From assembly GCA_029061255.1 (NCBI GenBank), contig JAIDSL010000101.1, positions 1-64,000 of the forward strand: DNA of 64,000 nt, read 5' to 3'. Numbering within the stretch: position 1 is the stretch's first letter; each line of letters starts with the position of its first letter. Made by a program: the position numbers and the translations under genes. The DNA is from Muribaculaceae bacterium (GTDB taxonomy: Bacteria > Bacteroidota > Bacteroidia > Bacteroidales > Muribaculaceae). The notes beneath the pieces are model-generated. The model was not told the DNA's origin. It made no database searches and saw only the letters and a list, made by a program, of their open reading frames with translations. Shown here piece by piece: positions 26,332 to 35,097 of this stretch.

Positions 26332-27684
26332 ATGGAATCGACAATAAAGACATCATATATAATATTGGGTGGGCTTCTGCTTCTATCCTCCTGCGCACAG
26401 GAGGATAGTCCGGCTGTGCGTACCGATGGAAGCGACAGAAGAATCGTATTCCACACAGCACTGCCGGAACTGACCACCAAGGCTAAGGAAATCGCGACCG
26501 AGCTTCCCTATTTCCTTATGACCGCCTTCGACGAATCAGACGTCAAACTTATAAGCGGCGATACGCTTAAGGGATATTTCTACAATAAGAGAATAGAGAA
26601 AATAGACGGATCAAATACTTATCAAACAGATGAATGCCAGTGGCCGGCTCAGGGGCAGGAAAGCGACATACTCCATTTCTTCGCCTACTATCCGGCATTG
26701 GGCCCGGGAGCGACCCTCGTCAACGCCACTGCTGTAGGCGAGAACAATACCATTGAGGCTATAGGCTATAATATTAAGGATTTCAGCGTGGCTTCGGATG
26801 TCGCCGAACAAGTGGATTTTGTAACGGCATACGCAAAGGGGTCGATGGCAGAGAACCTCTTCTCCGGCATATCCCTGAATTTCCGTCATCAGTTGAGCAG
26901 AATAGAGGTGAAAGCCAAAGGAGCACACAAGAGCTGCGATATCCAGATAGCCGGAGTGCGGATAGCAAACGCCGGAATGAAGGGTGACTTTGTATTCCCG
27001 ACTTCAGCTGATGCCGACGAAGTGTGGAGCGGCACCACCAAAGGAATAGCCGAGTATATTTTCCATGACGGAGATCCTATAGTCAAAGTAGGTCCGGATG
27101 CCGTATCCATAATGGGAAAGAAAATCGGCGAAGACACCGACAACTGCGCGATGCTTATTCCATCGACATATAGCGGATGGGATTATTCAGGCGACTCCGG
27201 GAATGAGAATGAAGGGATGTATATGAGCGTATTGCTGAGAGTGCTTGACAAGACACCCGGAGGCAATAACAAACAGCAATATCCATATCCTGACAATAGC
27301 CAGAGTCTGAATGCACCTAATATTTCGACGGTCTATCTTGCTGTAAACAAGACAAACGATATAGTCACAAGGCGCGTCTATAAAAGCGGAGAATCTTTCT
27401 TCTCAGATGAGGCATGCACACAAAGCTACACTATCCCGGAAGAGGAGGAAGTTCGGGCATTCGGCTGGGCTTCCCTCCCAATTACCGGAGAGTGGGAATC
27501 GGGCTACACATACACCTACACACTCGACTACACATCGGGAGTCGGAGTTCACGGGCCGGAAGTAACGGGAGAGACATCACCGAAAGCCGGAGACCCGATC
27601 ATCGGCGACAGAGTCGGTGTCAGTGTAGCTGTAAGTAACTGGCAGTCCGGTTCAACTACCGATGAAACGGTTCCGGGATCCTAA
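26332..27684 (+). CDS. Fimbrillin family protein 5
   Basis: 450-residue paralogue. Lipobox LLLSSCAQ, Cys21. It is the only one with Lys instead of Arg at the putative maturation point (PELTTK, Lys50), which would suit a Lys-specific or relaxed trypsin-like protease. Core: LNFRHQLSRIEVKAKG near 183, IQIAGVRIANAG near 203, VSIMGKKIGEDTDN near 257. Closing block: SGYTYTYTLDYTSGVGVHG, then KAGDPIIGD and a C-terminus ETVPGS. The region before the closing block carries an insert (VTGETSPK) that replaces the DPEDP motif. Confidence 0.85.
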   Translation: MESTIKTSYIILGGLLLLSSCAQEDSPAVRTDGSDRRIVFHTALPELTTKAKEIATELPYFLMTAFDESDVKLISGDTLKGYFYNKRIEKIDGSNTYQTDECQWPAQGQESDILHFFAYYPALGPGATLVNATAVGENNTIEAIGYNIKDFSVASDVAEQVDFVTAYAKGSMAENLFSGISLNFRHQLSRIEVKAKGAHKSCDIQIAGVRIANAGMKGDFVFPTSADADEVWSGTTKGIAEYIFHDGDPIVKVGPDAVSIMGKKIGEDTDNCAMLIPSTYSGWDYSGDSGNENEGMYMSVLLRVLDKTPGGNNKQQYPYPDNSQSLNAPNISTVYLAVNKTNDIVTRRVYKSGESFFSDEACTQSYTIPEEEEVRAFGWASLPITGEWESGYTYTYTLDYTSGVGVHGPEVTGETSPKAGDPIIGDRVGVSVAVSNWQSGSTTDETVPGS

Positions 27685-27700
27685 TCAAACTCAGACATTC

Positions 27701-29056
27701 ATGAACGATAAGATAATCAAATACGGTCTTACATCGGCACTTGCCGCATCAATGCTATCCTCCTGCTCGCAGGAGGATATGCAGGTGAGTGGGTTGCCGG
27801 GTGCTGACGATGCCATCGTGTTCGTCACAGCCTTCCCCGGAGTAGAGACACGATCTAATGATAATACTGTCATCGGGAGTCTTAACGAAGGCTTCTATGT
27901 CACTGCATTCGCGCCGGAAGATGAGACTACAATCGGGACCGAAAATAAACTCAACGAGTATTTCGCCAACCAGTTGGTCACCAAGACACTGGGTATGGTC
28001 AATGCGTTCGGGTCTGACATGTGCAGATGGCCGGCAAACACCGGGACTAAATCGGGGACACTGAAGTTTTTCGCATTCTATCCCTCAGTTGAAACATTGA
28101 GGCAACGGGCCGGAGAGGACGGCAATTCAAGTTATTTCGAACTCCTGAACAACTCAACTTCGTCATCCTATTCCTATCTGATGACTAAGTTTAAGATTAA
28201 CAAAGACATATCCAAGCACGTGGATTTCGTCACCGCAACATCCGAGGGCAATAAAACCGCCAACCTCTATTCAGGAGTAAATCTGAATTTTGAGCATCAA
28301 CTGAGTAGGATAAATATTCGGGCTTGGGGAGCTCCGACAAACTATGAGGTTGAGATAGCGGGAGTCAGGTTGGGAAATGTCAATACGGAGGGTTCCTGCA
28401 ATTTTTCAGGCACTTGGACATCCACGTCAAAAGGAATCGTGGAATATATCTACAATGAAGGAGATAAAGTCATTTCCATCGGCAAAGGCCAGTACAACAA
28501 AGTGGACAGTGCTACATCTATCATGGGAAATGGAGGAGCCGCGTTGATTATCCCGGATACTTATTCTACAAAATGGAACACTTCCGAAGAGAATGGCTTT
28601 TACTACAGTGTCTTGCTAAGAATTAAAGATAAAAACGGATCTTTGCTCTATCCCTACACAGAGGAAGAGGAAATGACAACCGATGGTACGGATAATAAGG
28701 AAGTGGTCTATCTTTCTTTTGACAAATCCTCAGATCTGGTTAAGAAGAGACTTTATAAAAAGGACGGCAACTATTATACATCAGATAACTTTTCCTCTGA
28801 TTCATTATATGAAAAGAGGGATGATGAGGAAGTCAGGAATTACAGATGGGCCGCCGTACCTTCGACAGCAGCATGGGTGGTCGGTTACGAGTATATTATA
28901 AGACTTGGTTATTCCACCGGTGTAGGCGTTAAGGATCCTGCGGATTCACATCCCGGAGAGCCTATCATAGTTGGCATATCTCCGACGGTAGTAGTGGAAG
29001 GTTTTGAAGTGGTAGATGACGAGGATTTGAGTGATCGATTCGACATTATCAAATAA
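27701..29056 (+). CDS. Fimbrillin family protein 6
   Basis: Start placed at 27701, 16 bp after the previous stop. An in-frame ATG at 27662 inside the previous gene would add 13 polar residues ahead of the signal peptide and is rejected. With this start there are 451 residues, lipobox MLSSCSQ (Cys22) and maturation Arg51 (GVETR). Core: LNFEHQLSRINIRAWG, VEIAGVRLGNVNTEG, TSIMGNGGAALIIPD. Closing block: YEYIIRLGYSTGVGVKDPAD, HPGEPIIVG. Unlike the others it lacks the VP ending and closes SDRFDIIK. More AT-rich codons than fimbrillins 2-5. Confidence 0.85.
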   Translation: MNDKIIKYGLTSALAASMLSSCSQEDMQVSGLPGADDAIVFVTAFPGVETRSNDNTVIGSLNEGFYVTAFAPEDETTIGTENKLNEYFANQLVTKTLGMVNAFGSDMCRWPANTGTKSGTLKFFAFYPSVETLRQRAGEDGNSSYFELLNNSTSSSYSYLMTKFKINKDISKHVDFVTATSEGNKTANLYSGVNLNFEHQLSRINIRAWGAPTNYEVEIAGVRLGNVNTEGSCNFSGTWTSTSKGIVEYIYNEGDKVISIGKGQYNKVDSATSIMGNGGAALIIPDTYSTKWNTSEENGFYYSVLLRIKDKNGSLLYPYTEEEEMTTDGTDNKEVVYLSFDKSSDLVKKRLYKKDGNYYTSDNFSSDSLYEKRDDEEVRNYRWAAVPSTAAWVVGYEYIIRLGYSTGVGVKDPADSHPGEPIIVGISPTVVVEGFEVVDDEDLSDRFDIIK

Positions 29057-29095
29057 AAACAAACGAATACAGCATAAATCAGAATCAATGGCAAT

Positions 29096-30175
29096 ATGAG
29101 ATACAATACACTTCAAGCTACGGTTTACTTCATATTCTGCATGATGTGTATAGCTTCGTGCAGCTCCGGACCATACGATGATCCGGACATTGACAACGGT
29201 CTCGCAATGACGTTTGACGTGGCAGTCGAAACACGCGCAATCACCACAGATATAGATGAATTCTCAATATATGGAGACAGCAGATTACAGTCAGAACCGG
29301 GTGATTCATCAGTGATTTTCAACAAGACTCCTGTAAGAAAAAACGCCGGAGTATGGCAATATGACGACACACGATATTGGATTCCTAACCGCGAGCATTC
29401 ATTTGTTGCGGTAAGCCCATCATCGGTGCTTGAACGTGAGGATGCCGCTCCACAATATTCCGCATCCGGACTATCTTCCGCATCCGGACTATCTTCCGCA
29501 TCCGGACTATCGTTCACTTACACTATGCCGATCTACTCCGGCAAAGAAATGCAAGGAAAGCAAGATAAGAGTGAACTAATCGACATTGTCGCAGCTACAC
29601 ATCGCCGGAAATACAACGGAGGTGATAATGCAGATGCCATAACATTAAGTTTTAGCCATTTGCTGTCGATGGTCAATTTCAAGCCAATGCTGAATGACAA
29701 CAGCATAAAAGATGACGACTACATACTCTTTCACAAATTCGAACTTATAGGTTTCACGAACAAGGTCAGATACACAGTGACACCGAAAGGCATGTCAACC
29801 GGCACATCTACAGACGAACGCGAGATTGATTTGTCTTATTTAGACACTGACAATCTTACCATCATATTCCCACAGCCCCTAAGAGTCGACAATGGAAAGC
29901 AAATCAGTCTTTTTGAAGAGGGAGATGCCATCATGGTGCTACCCCAGGATTTCGATGCTAACCCATCAGCCAAAGTGAGATTTACATATGCATTCAGTGA
30001 TAATCCGGAGAATCAGATAACAGGAGAAATTCCACTGAACGGGAAGATGTGGGAAGCGGGCAAGAGTTACACCTACACCTTCACGCTTGACAAGATCGGG
30101 TTGCATTTAGGGACTGCCACCATCGAGAATTGGACATCACCGGAGATGCCGGATGTATCTTGGATAGTTGAGTAA
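29096..30175 (+). CDS. Short fimbrillin-family protein with SASGLS repeats
   Basis: 359-residue lipoprotein (CIASCSS, Cys22) with a putative maturation Arg47 (VAVETR). It belongs to the broader Mfa-like fimbrillin group: FSIYGDS near 58, RYWIPNREHSFVAVSPSS near 93, ITLSFSHLLSMVNF near 182, and WEAGKSYTYTFTLDKIGLHL near 320. It lacks the SIMG segment of the six tandem paralogues. Three perfect 18-bp repeats encode SASGLS x3 near 122-139. Being between the pilin array and the long adhesin-type proteins, it could be a minor or adaptor subunit. Confidence 0.78.
   Translation: MRYNTLQATVYFIFCMMCIASCSSGPYDDPDIDNGLAMTFDVAVETRAITTDIDEFSIYGDSRLQSEPGDSSVIFNKTPVRKNAGVWQYDDTRYWIPNREHSFVAVSPSSVLEREDAAPQYSASGLSSASGLSSASGLSFTYTMPIYSGKEMQGKQDKSELIDIVAATHRRKYNGGDNADAITLSFSHLLSMVNFKPMLNDNSIKDDDYILFHKFELIGFTNKVRYTVTPKGMSTGTSTDEREIDLSYLDTDNLTIIFPQPLRVDNGKQISLFEEGDAIMVLPQDFDANPSAKVRFTYAFSDNPENQITGEIPLNGKMWEAGKSYTYTFTLDKIGLHLGTATIENWTSPEMPDVSWIVE
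29458..29511 (+). repeat. In-frame 18-bp x3 coding minisatellite
   Basis: Three identical copies of TTCCGCATCCGGACTATC, encoding SASGLS each. A whole number of codons, so copy changes would alter length without frameshift. Confidence 0.92.
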
Positions 30176-30241
30176 TCAGCAACGAGTAATGATAAATAGA
30201 AAACTGCACAAACTGAAGTAGTTTAAACATATACAGGACAA

Positions 30242-32224
30242 ATGGATAAATACAAAATAAATATTCTGCGTGCACTTGCAGCAATATTGCTTGGTGTCGG
30301 TGCAGCCTCATGCTCTCAGGAAGACTTCGAACGGGGCAGGGCGTTGCCGGCAGGTCAATATCCGTTGGATTTTACCGTTTCCGTTGAAGGTTTACATACA
30401 CGCGCTAACGGTAAGACAGCTTGGAATAATGGGGATAAAATAGGAGTGAAAATTGGGTCTGACACCGAAGTAGGATGCTACACTTTAGACTCCAACGGGG
30501 ATGTAAACTATCAGAAATCAGAAAAAATACTTCACTGGAAGACTTCTGCCTCTACCACAGTCAAAGCATGGTATCCTTACGCACCTCAGACCAATGATTC
30601 GATTAAAGATCAGTCGAAACTGTCAGATTTTACTTCAATCGACTATCTCGCTGCCACTGCCGAAAATCAGAGTTACAAGAATACGGTAGGCTTGACTTTC
30701 AAACACCAGATGGCCAAAGTAAGATGTGATCTCAAAAGCGCAGATGTGGGAATCATACCCTTGGATACGTTGGCTAATGCCAAAGTCACCTTCAAGGGCT
30801 GCACCGTAGCCTCATTTGTCGATGGTGAGCTCACCGGGAGTGCTTTCGGGGATATTACCCCGGTCAAAGACTACCGCTCCCATGAGGCCCTGCTTGTGCC
30901 GGCCGACATGACAGGTAAAGAACTGTTTCGGATTGATTTCAAAGTGGGGGGCTATGACAAAAGCTTCAGCTACATCCCGGATGGCGATTTTGCAAACTTG
31001 CAGCCGGGGACATCGTATTTTTTCACCGTAACCTTGAGCCGAGATGAGATGGTTGTCAACGCCATCTCTGCCTCTTGGGAAGGTGAAAAAGAAGATATAA
31101 TATCCGATCAGATACCCCTGAAACTATATTTCTCTAATGATCAGACTCGAGAAATTTTTGAAAATTACGCCGAGAATGTTTATTGGGATTATGGGGACGA
31201 GTGTTATAAATCACAAGACAACACCTTCACCATCAGCCTCACGCTTGATCCTGACGGAGAAAACTTTATGAAGGGGTTTAACGTGACAGATGGCATAGTA
31301 TCGGTCAACCGTGTCAGGGTTGAGGACCGCCATGTGTTCACATTCAAGGCGCTTAGCGAAAGTGTGTGTCTTGAATATGGCGATTACGTGCAGCCGGGAG
31401 ATTTTCTATACTCCAACGGGAAGTGGCGCCCTGACATAGTAGGTGTGGACCTAAATATCGGCGGCAATGACGACGGCGAAAATGACGAAATCGATGGTGA
31501 AGAAGTCAAAGGTGAAAGCGGCAATAAGAACAACTTCAGTGGCTATGGCTACGAAGATTCTGAAACGTGGGAGTGTATCGGCGTCGTTTTCAAGGTTGGC
31601 CCTGGCAATGGTGATTCACCGGATAATTACGATATGCTGGAAACCATCCACGGCTATGCAGTGGCCCTTCACGACGTTTCGGCCCCTGACGAAATCGGCA
31701 ACTGGGGTGGTAGTCTTGAAGGTAATGTTAAAGATGCAGAAGCGGCAATTGGATTATATGATAGTTTTACCGATCTTTACAATGGCTATACGAATACTCA
31801 GAAAATGTTGCCAATCGCTGCCGCAAATACGAAAGCAATAGATAGATTCGAAGAGCCTGCTTATTGGGCATTTTACAAGTTGAATGACTATAATAAGGCT
31901 GTGAAAGTGCCCGAATCCGCAAGCCCATGGTATCTCCCTTCCATCGGACAACTCTACGACCTGTATAAATTCTCCGGACGACGCGAGCGCCTCTTAATGG
32001 CAGGCGGTGAGGAATTCATATTGAGTGACGTGGGAATTTTTCCTCCCGGATCGATGAAATATGACACATTCGGCGCAAAATACTGGTCATCGACTCAGCA
32101 CACAAGGGACATGGCATGGGTTTTCAGATTTCAGGGCGGTAAAGTTGATAAATTGACCAAGCTTGGGGTGTCTTTTAGTAGCCGGAGCAGCCTAAGTCGT
32201 GCCCGTGCGGTTTTGACATTCTAA
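30242..32224 (+). CDS. Fimbrillin with C-terminal DUF1566/FISUMP-like adhesive domain 1
   Basis: 660-residue lipoprotein (VGAASCSQ, Cys24), putative maturation Arg54 (LHTR). Residues 45-280 form a fimbrillin (Mfa_like) domain with the TAWNNGDKIGVKI and LTFKHQMAKVRCDL strands. A second part (about 300-420) is followed by an acidic stretch (GGNDDGENDEIDGEEV). The C-terminus from about 430 resembles DUF1566/Lcl and FISUMP domains: WYLPSIGQLYDLYKFSGRR near 561, KYWSSTQHTRDMAWVFRF near 618, and SLSRARAVLTF at the very end. Similar layouts occur in fimbrial tip proteins, so it is a candidate tip adhesin. Confidence 0.72.
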   Translation: MDKYKINILRALAAILLGVGAASCSQEDFERGRALPAGQYPLDFTVSVEGLHTRANGKTAWNNGDKIGVKIGSDTEVGCYTLDSNGDVNYQKSEKILHWKTSASTTVKAWYPYAPQTNDSIKDQSKLSDFTSIDYLAATAENQSYKNTVGLTFKHQMAKVRCDLKSADVGIIPLDTLANAKVTFKGCTVASFVDGELTGSAFGDITPVKDYRSHEALLVPADMTGKELFRIDFKVGGYDKSFSYIPDGDFANLQPGTSYFFTVTLSRDEMVVNAISASWEGEKEDIISDQIPLKLYFSNDQTREIFENYAENVYWDYGDECYKSQDNTFTISLTLDPDGENFMKGFNVTDGIVSVNRVRVEDRHVFTFKALSESVCLEYGDYVQPGDFLYSNGKWRPDIVGVDLNIGGNDDGENDEIDGEEVKGESGNKNNFSGYGYEDSETWECIGVVFKVGPGNGDSPDNYDMLETIHGYAVALHDVSAPDEIGNWGGSLEGNVKDAEAAIGLYDSFTDLYNGYTNTQKMLPIAAANTKAIDRFEEPAYWAFYKLNDYNKAVKVPESASPWYLPSIGQLYDLYKFSGRRERLLMAGGEEFILSDVGIFPPGSMKYDTFGAKYWSSTQHTRDMAWVFRFQGGKVDKLTKLGVSFSSRSSLSRARAVLTF

Positions 32225-32236
32225 AAGAATTTAAAT

Positions 32237-34147
32237 ATGAACAGACTGATTTTACCATATATTTTTATCCTTTCCTGCTTTCTATGTGCGTGTCAAGATA
32301 TAGATGACATTCCTACACAGGCAGGTAAAGTTGATGGAGACATAATTTCGCTCAACGTCACTGTTGCCGACAATGTTAAGTCAGGCGATCCGGCCTCGCG
32401 TGCGATAGATGACGGCATTTATACAAATTTTGAGCAGGGCGACTCGGTCGGTCTCATCGTTCTCGACAAAGACGGCAAAATTATAGTGAATAATGCCAAG
32501 TATACTTTATCTGACCAAAACGAATGGAAATACCAGAGAATCGATAACGAGAGGCCGCCAAGTTACGACAGCGAGATGCACACCTACATCGTCTATTTCC
32601 CCTACGACGAGTCGGTGGCTGATGCAGTGGCTGATGCATATTGCAAGAGCGCTAAAGATATCTTGGACTTGGACGCCTTCAAGCAGCGGGACGACCAAAC
32701 GACTGAAGAAGCTTATCGCTACTCCGACGTGATGGCATGGGAGTCGTCCAACGGCCCTATCAAGAACATTAAGGCCGAACTGCAGCATCTGCGCAACGGT
32801 ATTTCGCTCGACATCACCGTCCGGTGGAAACTGCTCACTGTCGATCCCATACATTTGAAAGAAAATCCGTCAATAGATTACAGTAACGAAACATTAATCA
32901 ATTGGGATGATTATTATCCGGATGTCGAAGACGTCAGGGAGGTAGTCACCTTTAAGATTCCCGACGAGGCTGCCATTAAAGATAAGGATGGCAATCTTCT
33001 CATGACCCATAAGGCCAAGGACGGCACCTCCCGCTACATTCTCCCCGATGGATATGAGGGTGATATAACTTATTTCTACAACTATCGTGATTGGATGTAC
33101 AGAGGAGAATTCAAAATTCAACCCTCACAGACCGGCACACTCTATTCTAAATACGAGACCGTTGATAGGGAAGTTTACACCTTTGAGGAAGTGATTGTCG
33201 GTGATTTTTATTGTAAGAACTCCCAAAATCACGGCTTTGTCCTCCCTTACGAGGCTACCGAATACTTGGATAATGACAACCACCGTTGCATAGGACTGGT
33301 GTTGCACACAGGCCAACATGAAAACGATTATGAATATAACTACAGTGAAACAGGTATAAAAGATGATTGTTGCCATGGTTATGTCTTGGCGCTGACCGAT
33401 GTCCAAAATGACCTTGACAATGACCTTGACAATGACCTTGACAATATGTTTGAGTGGGAATTGAATGATTCCTACCTTCCGTTTGAAGACGAAAAAACAC
33501 GAGAACAACTACAGTATGTCGTCAATTTAGGTCCCGAAGATTGGAGCGGATATTACAATACTCATATGATTCTGGGAACCTGCGATGAGAACGAGTGGTA
33601 CAGAAATTATTATCCAGCTGTATACGCTGCATACTATTACGGCAATCTTGTCTCCGGGACAGTTGAAGTCAAAGACCCAAAAACTAATAAGGTATACAAT
33701 AAAAATATTCTATTCAATAATCGTGATGAATCCAATAATCGTGATGAATCCAATAATCTTGATGAATCGGAGGATGATAGGCCGATCAAAGGAGTTCCGG
33801 ATATAAACAATTCCTACGCATGGCAGGAACCTCTGCAGGCTCCTGACAATACATCAGGCTGGTACCTGCCGGGTAATGGCATGCTTGTTGAGCTTGGGCA
33901 ATATGAATCCCTTTTTGAGCAACGCTATAAAGAGATAAAAGAGAAACTGGATAATGACGTTCCCTACAAGGAACACATAGGTTGGATGAGATACCATCCC
34001 TCTTGGCGTGGCTATCCCTATTACTGGTCTTCCACCGGAAGTGAACATCCTGGACGAGCGTTATCACATGAATATTCCGAGCAGAACTATACTTATCCTT
34101 CTCACAAATATTTGCGATTCGCGGTGCGCGCGGTATTGTCTTATTGA
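32237..34147 (+). CDS. Fimbrillin with C-terminal DUF1566/FISUMP-like adhesive domain 2
   Basis: 636-residue sister of the preceding protein, starting 12 bp after its stop. Lipobox LCACQDI (Cys19), putative maturation Arg55 (DPASR). Fimbrillin-like first half: YTNFEQGDSVGLIVLDKDG near 56 and LQHLRNGISLDITV near 183. The C-terminal domain holds GWYLPGNGMLVELGQYESLF near 536, YYWSSTGSEHPGRALSHEY near 594 and LRFAVRAVLSY at the end. Two in-frame repeats lie between the domains: DLDN x3 and NN(R/L)DES x3. They look like flexible acidic linkers. It closes the fimbrial operon, and a short hairpin follows. Confidence 0.72.
   Translation: MNRLILPYIFILSCFLCACQDIDDIPTQAGKVDGDIISLNVTVADNVKSGDPASRAIDDGIYTNFEQGDSVGLIVLDKDGKIIVNNAKYTLSDQNEWKYQRIDNERPPSYDSEMHTYIVYFPYDESVADAVADAYCKSAKDILDLDAFKQRDDQTTEEAYRYSDVMAWESSNGPIKNIKAELQHLRNGISLDITVRWKLLTVDPIHLKENPSIDYSNETLINWDDYYPDVEDVREVVTFKIPDEAAIKDKDGNLLMTHKAKDGTSRYILPDGYEGDITYFYNYRDWMYRGEFKIQPSQTGTLYSKYETVDREVYTFEEVIVGDFYCKNSQNHGFVLPYEATEYLDNDNHRCIGLVLHTGQHENDYEYNYSETGIKDDCCHGYVLALTDVQNDLDNDLDNDLDNMFEWELNDSYLPFEDEKTREQLQYVVNLGPEDWSGYYNTHMILGTCDENEWYRNYYPAVYAAYYYGNLVSGTVEVKDPKTNKVYNKNILFNNRDESNNRDESNNLDESEDDRPIKGVPDINNSYAWQEPLQAPDNTSGWYLPGNGMLVELGQYESLFEQRYKEIKEKLDNDVPYKEHIGWMRYHPSWRGYPYYWSSTGSEHPGRALSHEYSEQNYTYPSHKYLRFAVRAVLSY
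33410..33445 (+). repeat. In-frame 12-bp x3 coding repeat
   Basis: Three perfect copies of GACCTTGACAAT, encoding DLDN each. Confidence 0.92.
33716..33769 (+). repeat. In-frame 18-bp x3 coding repeat
   Basis: AATAATCGTGATGAATCC twice, then a copy with two changes. Encodes NNRDES, NNRDES, NNLDES. Confidence 0.9.
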
Positions 34148-34160
34148 TTTCTGCTGCTGA

Positions 34161-34178
34161 ATCCCCCATGATGGGGAT
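34161..34178 (+). terminator. Possible hairpin at the end of the fimbrial operon
   Basis: ATCCCC, loop CATGAT, GGGGAT, 13 bp after the last stop. No T-tract follows, so termination by this alone is doubtful. Confidence 0.35.
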
Positions 34179-34190
34179 ACAATATAGACG

Positions 34191-34223
34191 ATAATTATGC
34201 ATTATGAATTATGCAGTATGAAT
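34191..34223 (-). repeat. Heptamer array, inverted orientation
   Basis: ATTATGCATTATGAATTATG and a variant unit (CAGTATG), just upstream of the prephenate dehydratase promoter. Confidence 0.8.
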
Positions 34224-34232
34224 TTTTTTTAC

Positions 34233-34240
34233 TAATTTTG
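34233..34240 (+). promoter_or_regulatory. -7 box for prephenate dehydratase
   Basis: TAATTTTG, exact consensus, 26 bp before the TTG start. No TTTG at the proper -33 position; the heptamer array lies there instead. Confidence 0.5.
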
Positions 34241-34266
34241 CAATTTAATTAAAAATTGCAATCAAA

Positions 34267-35091
34267 TTGAGAAAAATAGGAATTCAGGGAATACCGGGAT
34301 GTTTCCACGACATAGCAGCGCATGAGTGGTTTTCGGAAGAGGAGATCGAGACGATTGGTTTCGCTTCTTTCGATGATATGTTTGTAGCTCTTGGAGAGAA
34401 TCCCGAGATGCTGGCAGCAGTAGCTATTGAGAATACAATCGCCGGTGCCCTCCTACAGAATTTCGAATATATACGCAAGAGCGGCCGCAAAGTGATAGGG
34501 GAATGCAAGATACGCGTTTCCCATTCTCTCTGTGCCCTTCCAGGAACAAAGATATCCGATCTTAAGGAAGTAAGGTCACACTATATGGCGCTCCTGCAAT
34601 GCCGCCAGTATCTCTCACACCATCCCCACATAAAGAAGATAGAGGACTTCGACACAGCAGGATGCGCGAGAAAGGTAGCTGAGGAAAAGATGACAGCAAC
34701 AGCAGCCATTGCCCCGGCATACGCCGCAAGACTATATGGGCTTGACATCCTCGCCGAAGGAATCGAAGACGACAACCGCAACTTCACGCGATTCCTGATA
34801 ATCGGACAGCCGGACTCCCCTACCCCGGAAGATGCTGACAAAATCTCAGTCGCATTTACAGTTCCTCATGAAAAAGGAGCCCTATCGAAAGTGCTGACCA
34901 TCCTTACCTTCTACGACGTAAACCTCACGATGCTGCAGTCAATGCCGGTCGTTGGCCACGAATGGGAATATCGCTTCTACGCTGACCTGACATTCGACGA
35001 CCGCGAGCGATGCGAGCAAGCCCTCGCCGCCGTCAAGCCCCTCACCAGCGACTTCCGCATCCTCGGCATCTATAAATCAGCAAAATATTAA
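34267..35091 (+). CDS. pheA: Prephenate dehydratase
   Basis: Converts prephenate to phenylpyruvate in phenylalanine synthesis. The start is TTG at 34267: an in-frame TAA lies at 34246 and no ATG intervenes. The N-terminal catalytic part begins RKIGIQGIPGCFHDIAA and has the VAIENTIAG segment (near 56). The end of the catalytic domain carries DDNRNFTRFLII (N-x-TRF is the family's catalytic motif, near 177-188). A C-terminal ACT domain (about 200-274, KGALSKVLTILTFYDVNLT) senses phenylalanine. Length 274 is usual. DAHP synthase/chorismate mutase follows, but the aminotransferase and prephenate dehydrogenase often found between them in Bacteroidales are not here. Confidence 0.92.
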   Translation: MRKIGIQGIPGCFHDIAAHEWFSEEEIETIGFASFDDMFVALGENPEMLAAVAIENTIAGALLQNFEYIRKSGRKVIGECKIRVSHSLCALPGTKISDLKEVRSHYMALLQCRQYLSHHPHIKKIEDFDTAGCARKVAEEKMTATAAIAPAYAARLYGLDILAEGIEDDNRNFTRFLIIGQPDSPTPEDADKISVAFTVPHEKGALSKVLTILTFYDVNLTMLQSMPVVGHEWEYRFYADLTFDDRERCEQALAAVKPLTSDFRILGIYKSAKY

Positions 35092-35097
35092 ATAAAA

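Noticed and set aside
27662-27700. Fimbrillin 6 starting inside fimbrillin 5 at 27662
   Set aside because: It would put 13 polar residues ahead of the signal peptide; ATG 27701 gives a lipobox position like the sisters'.
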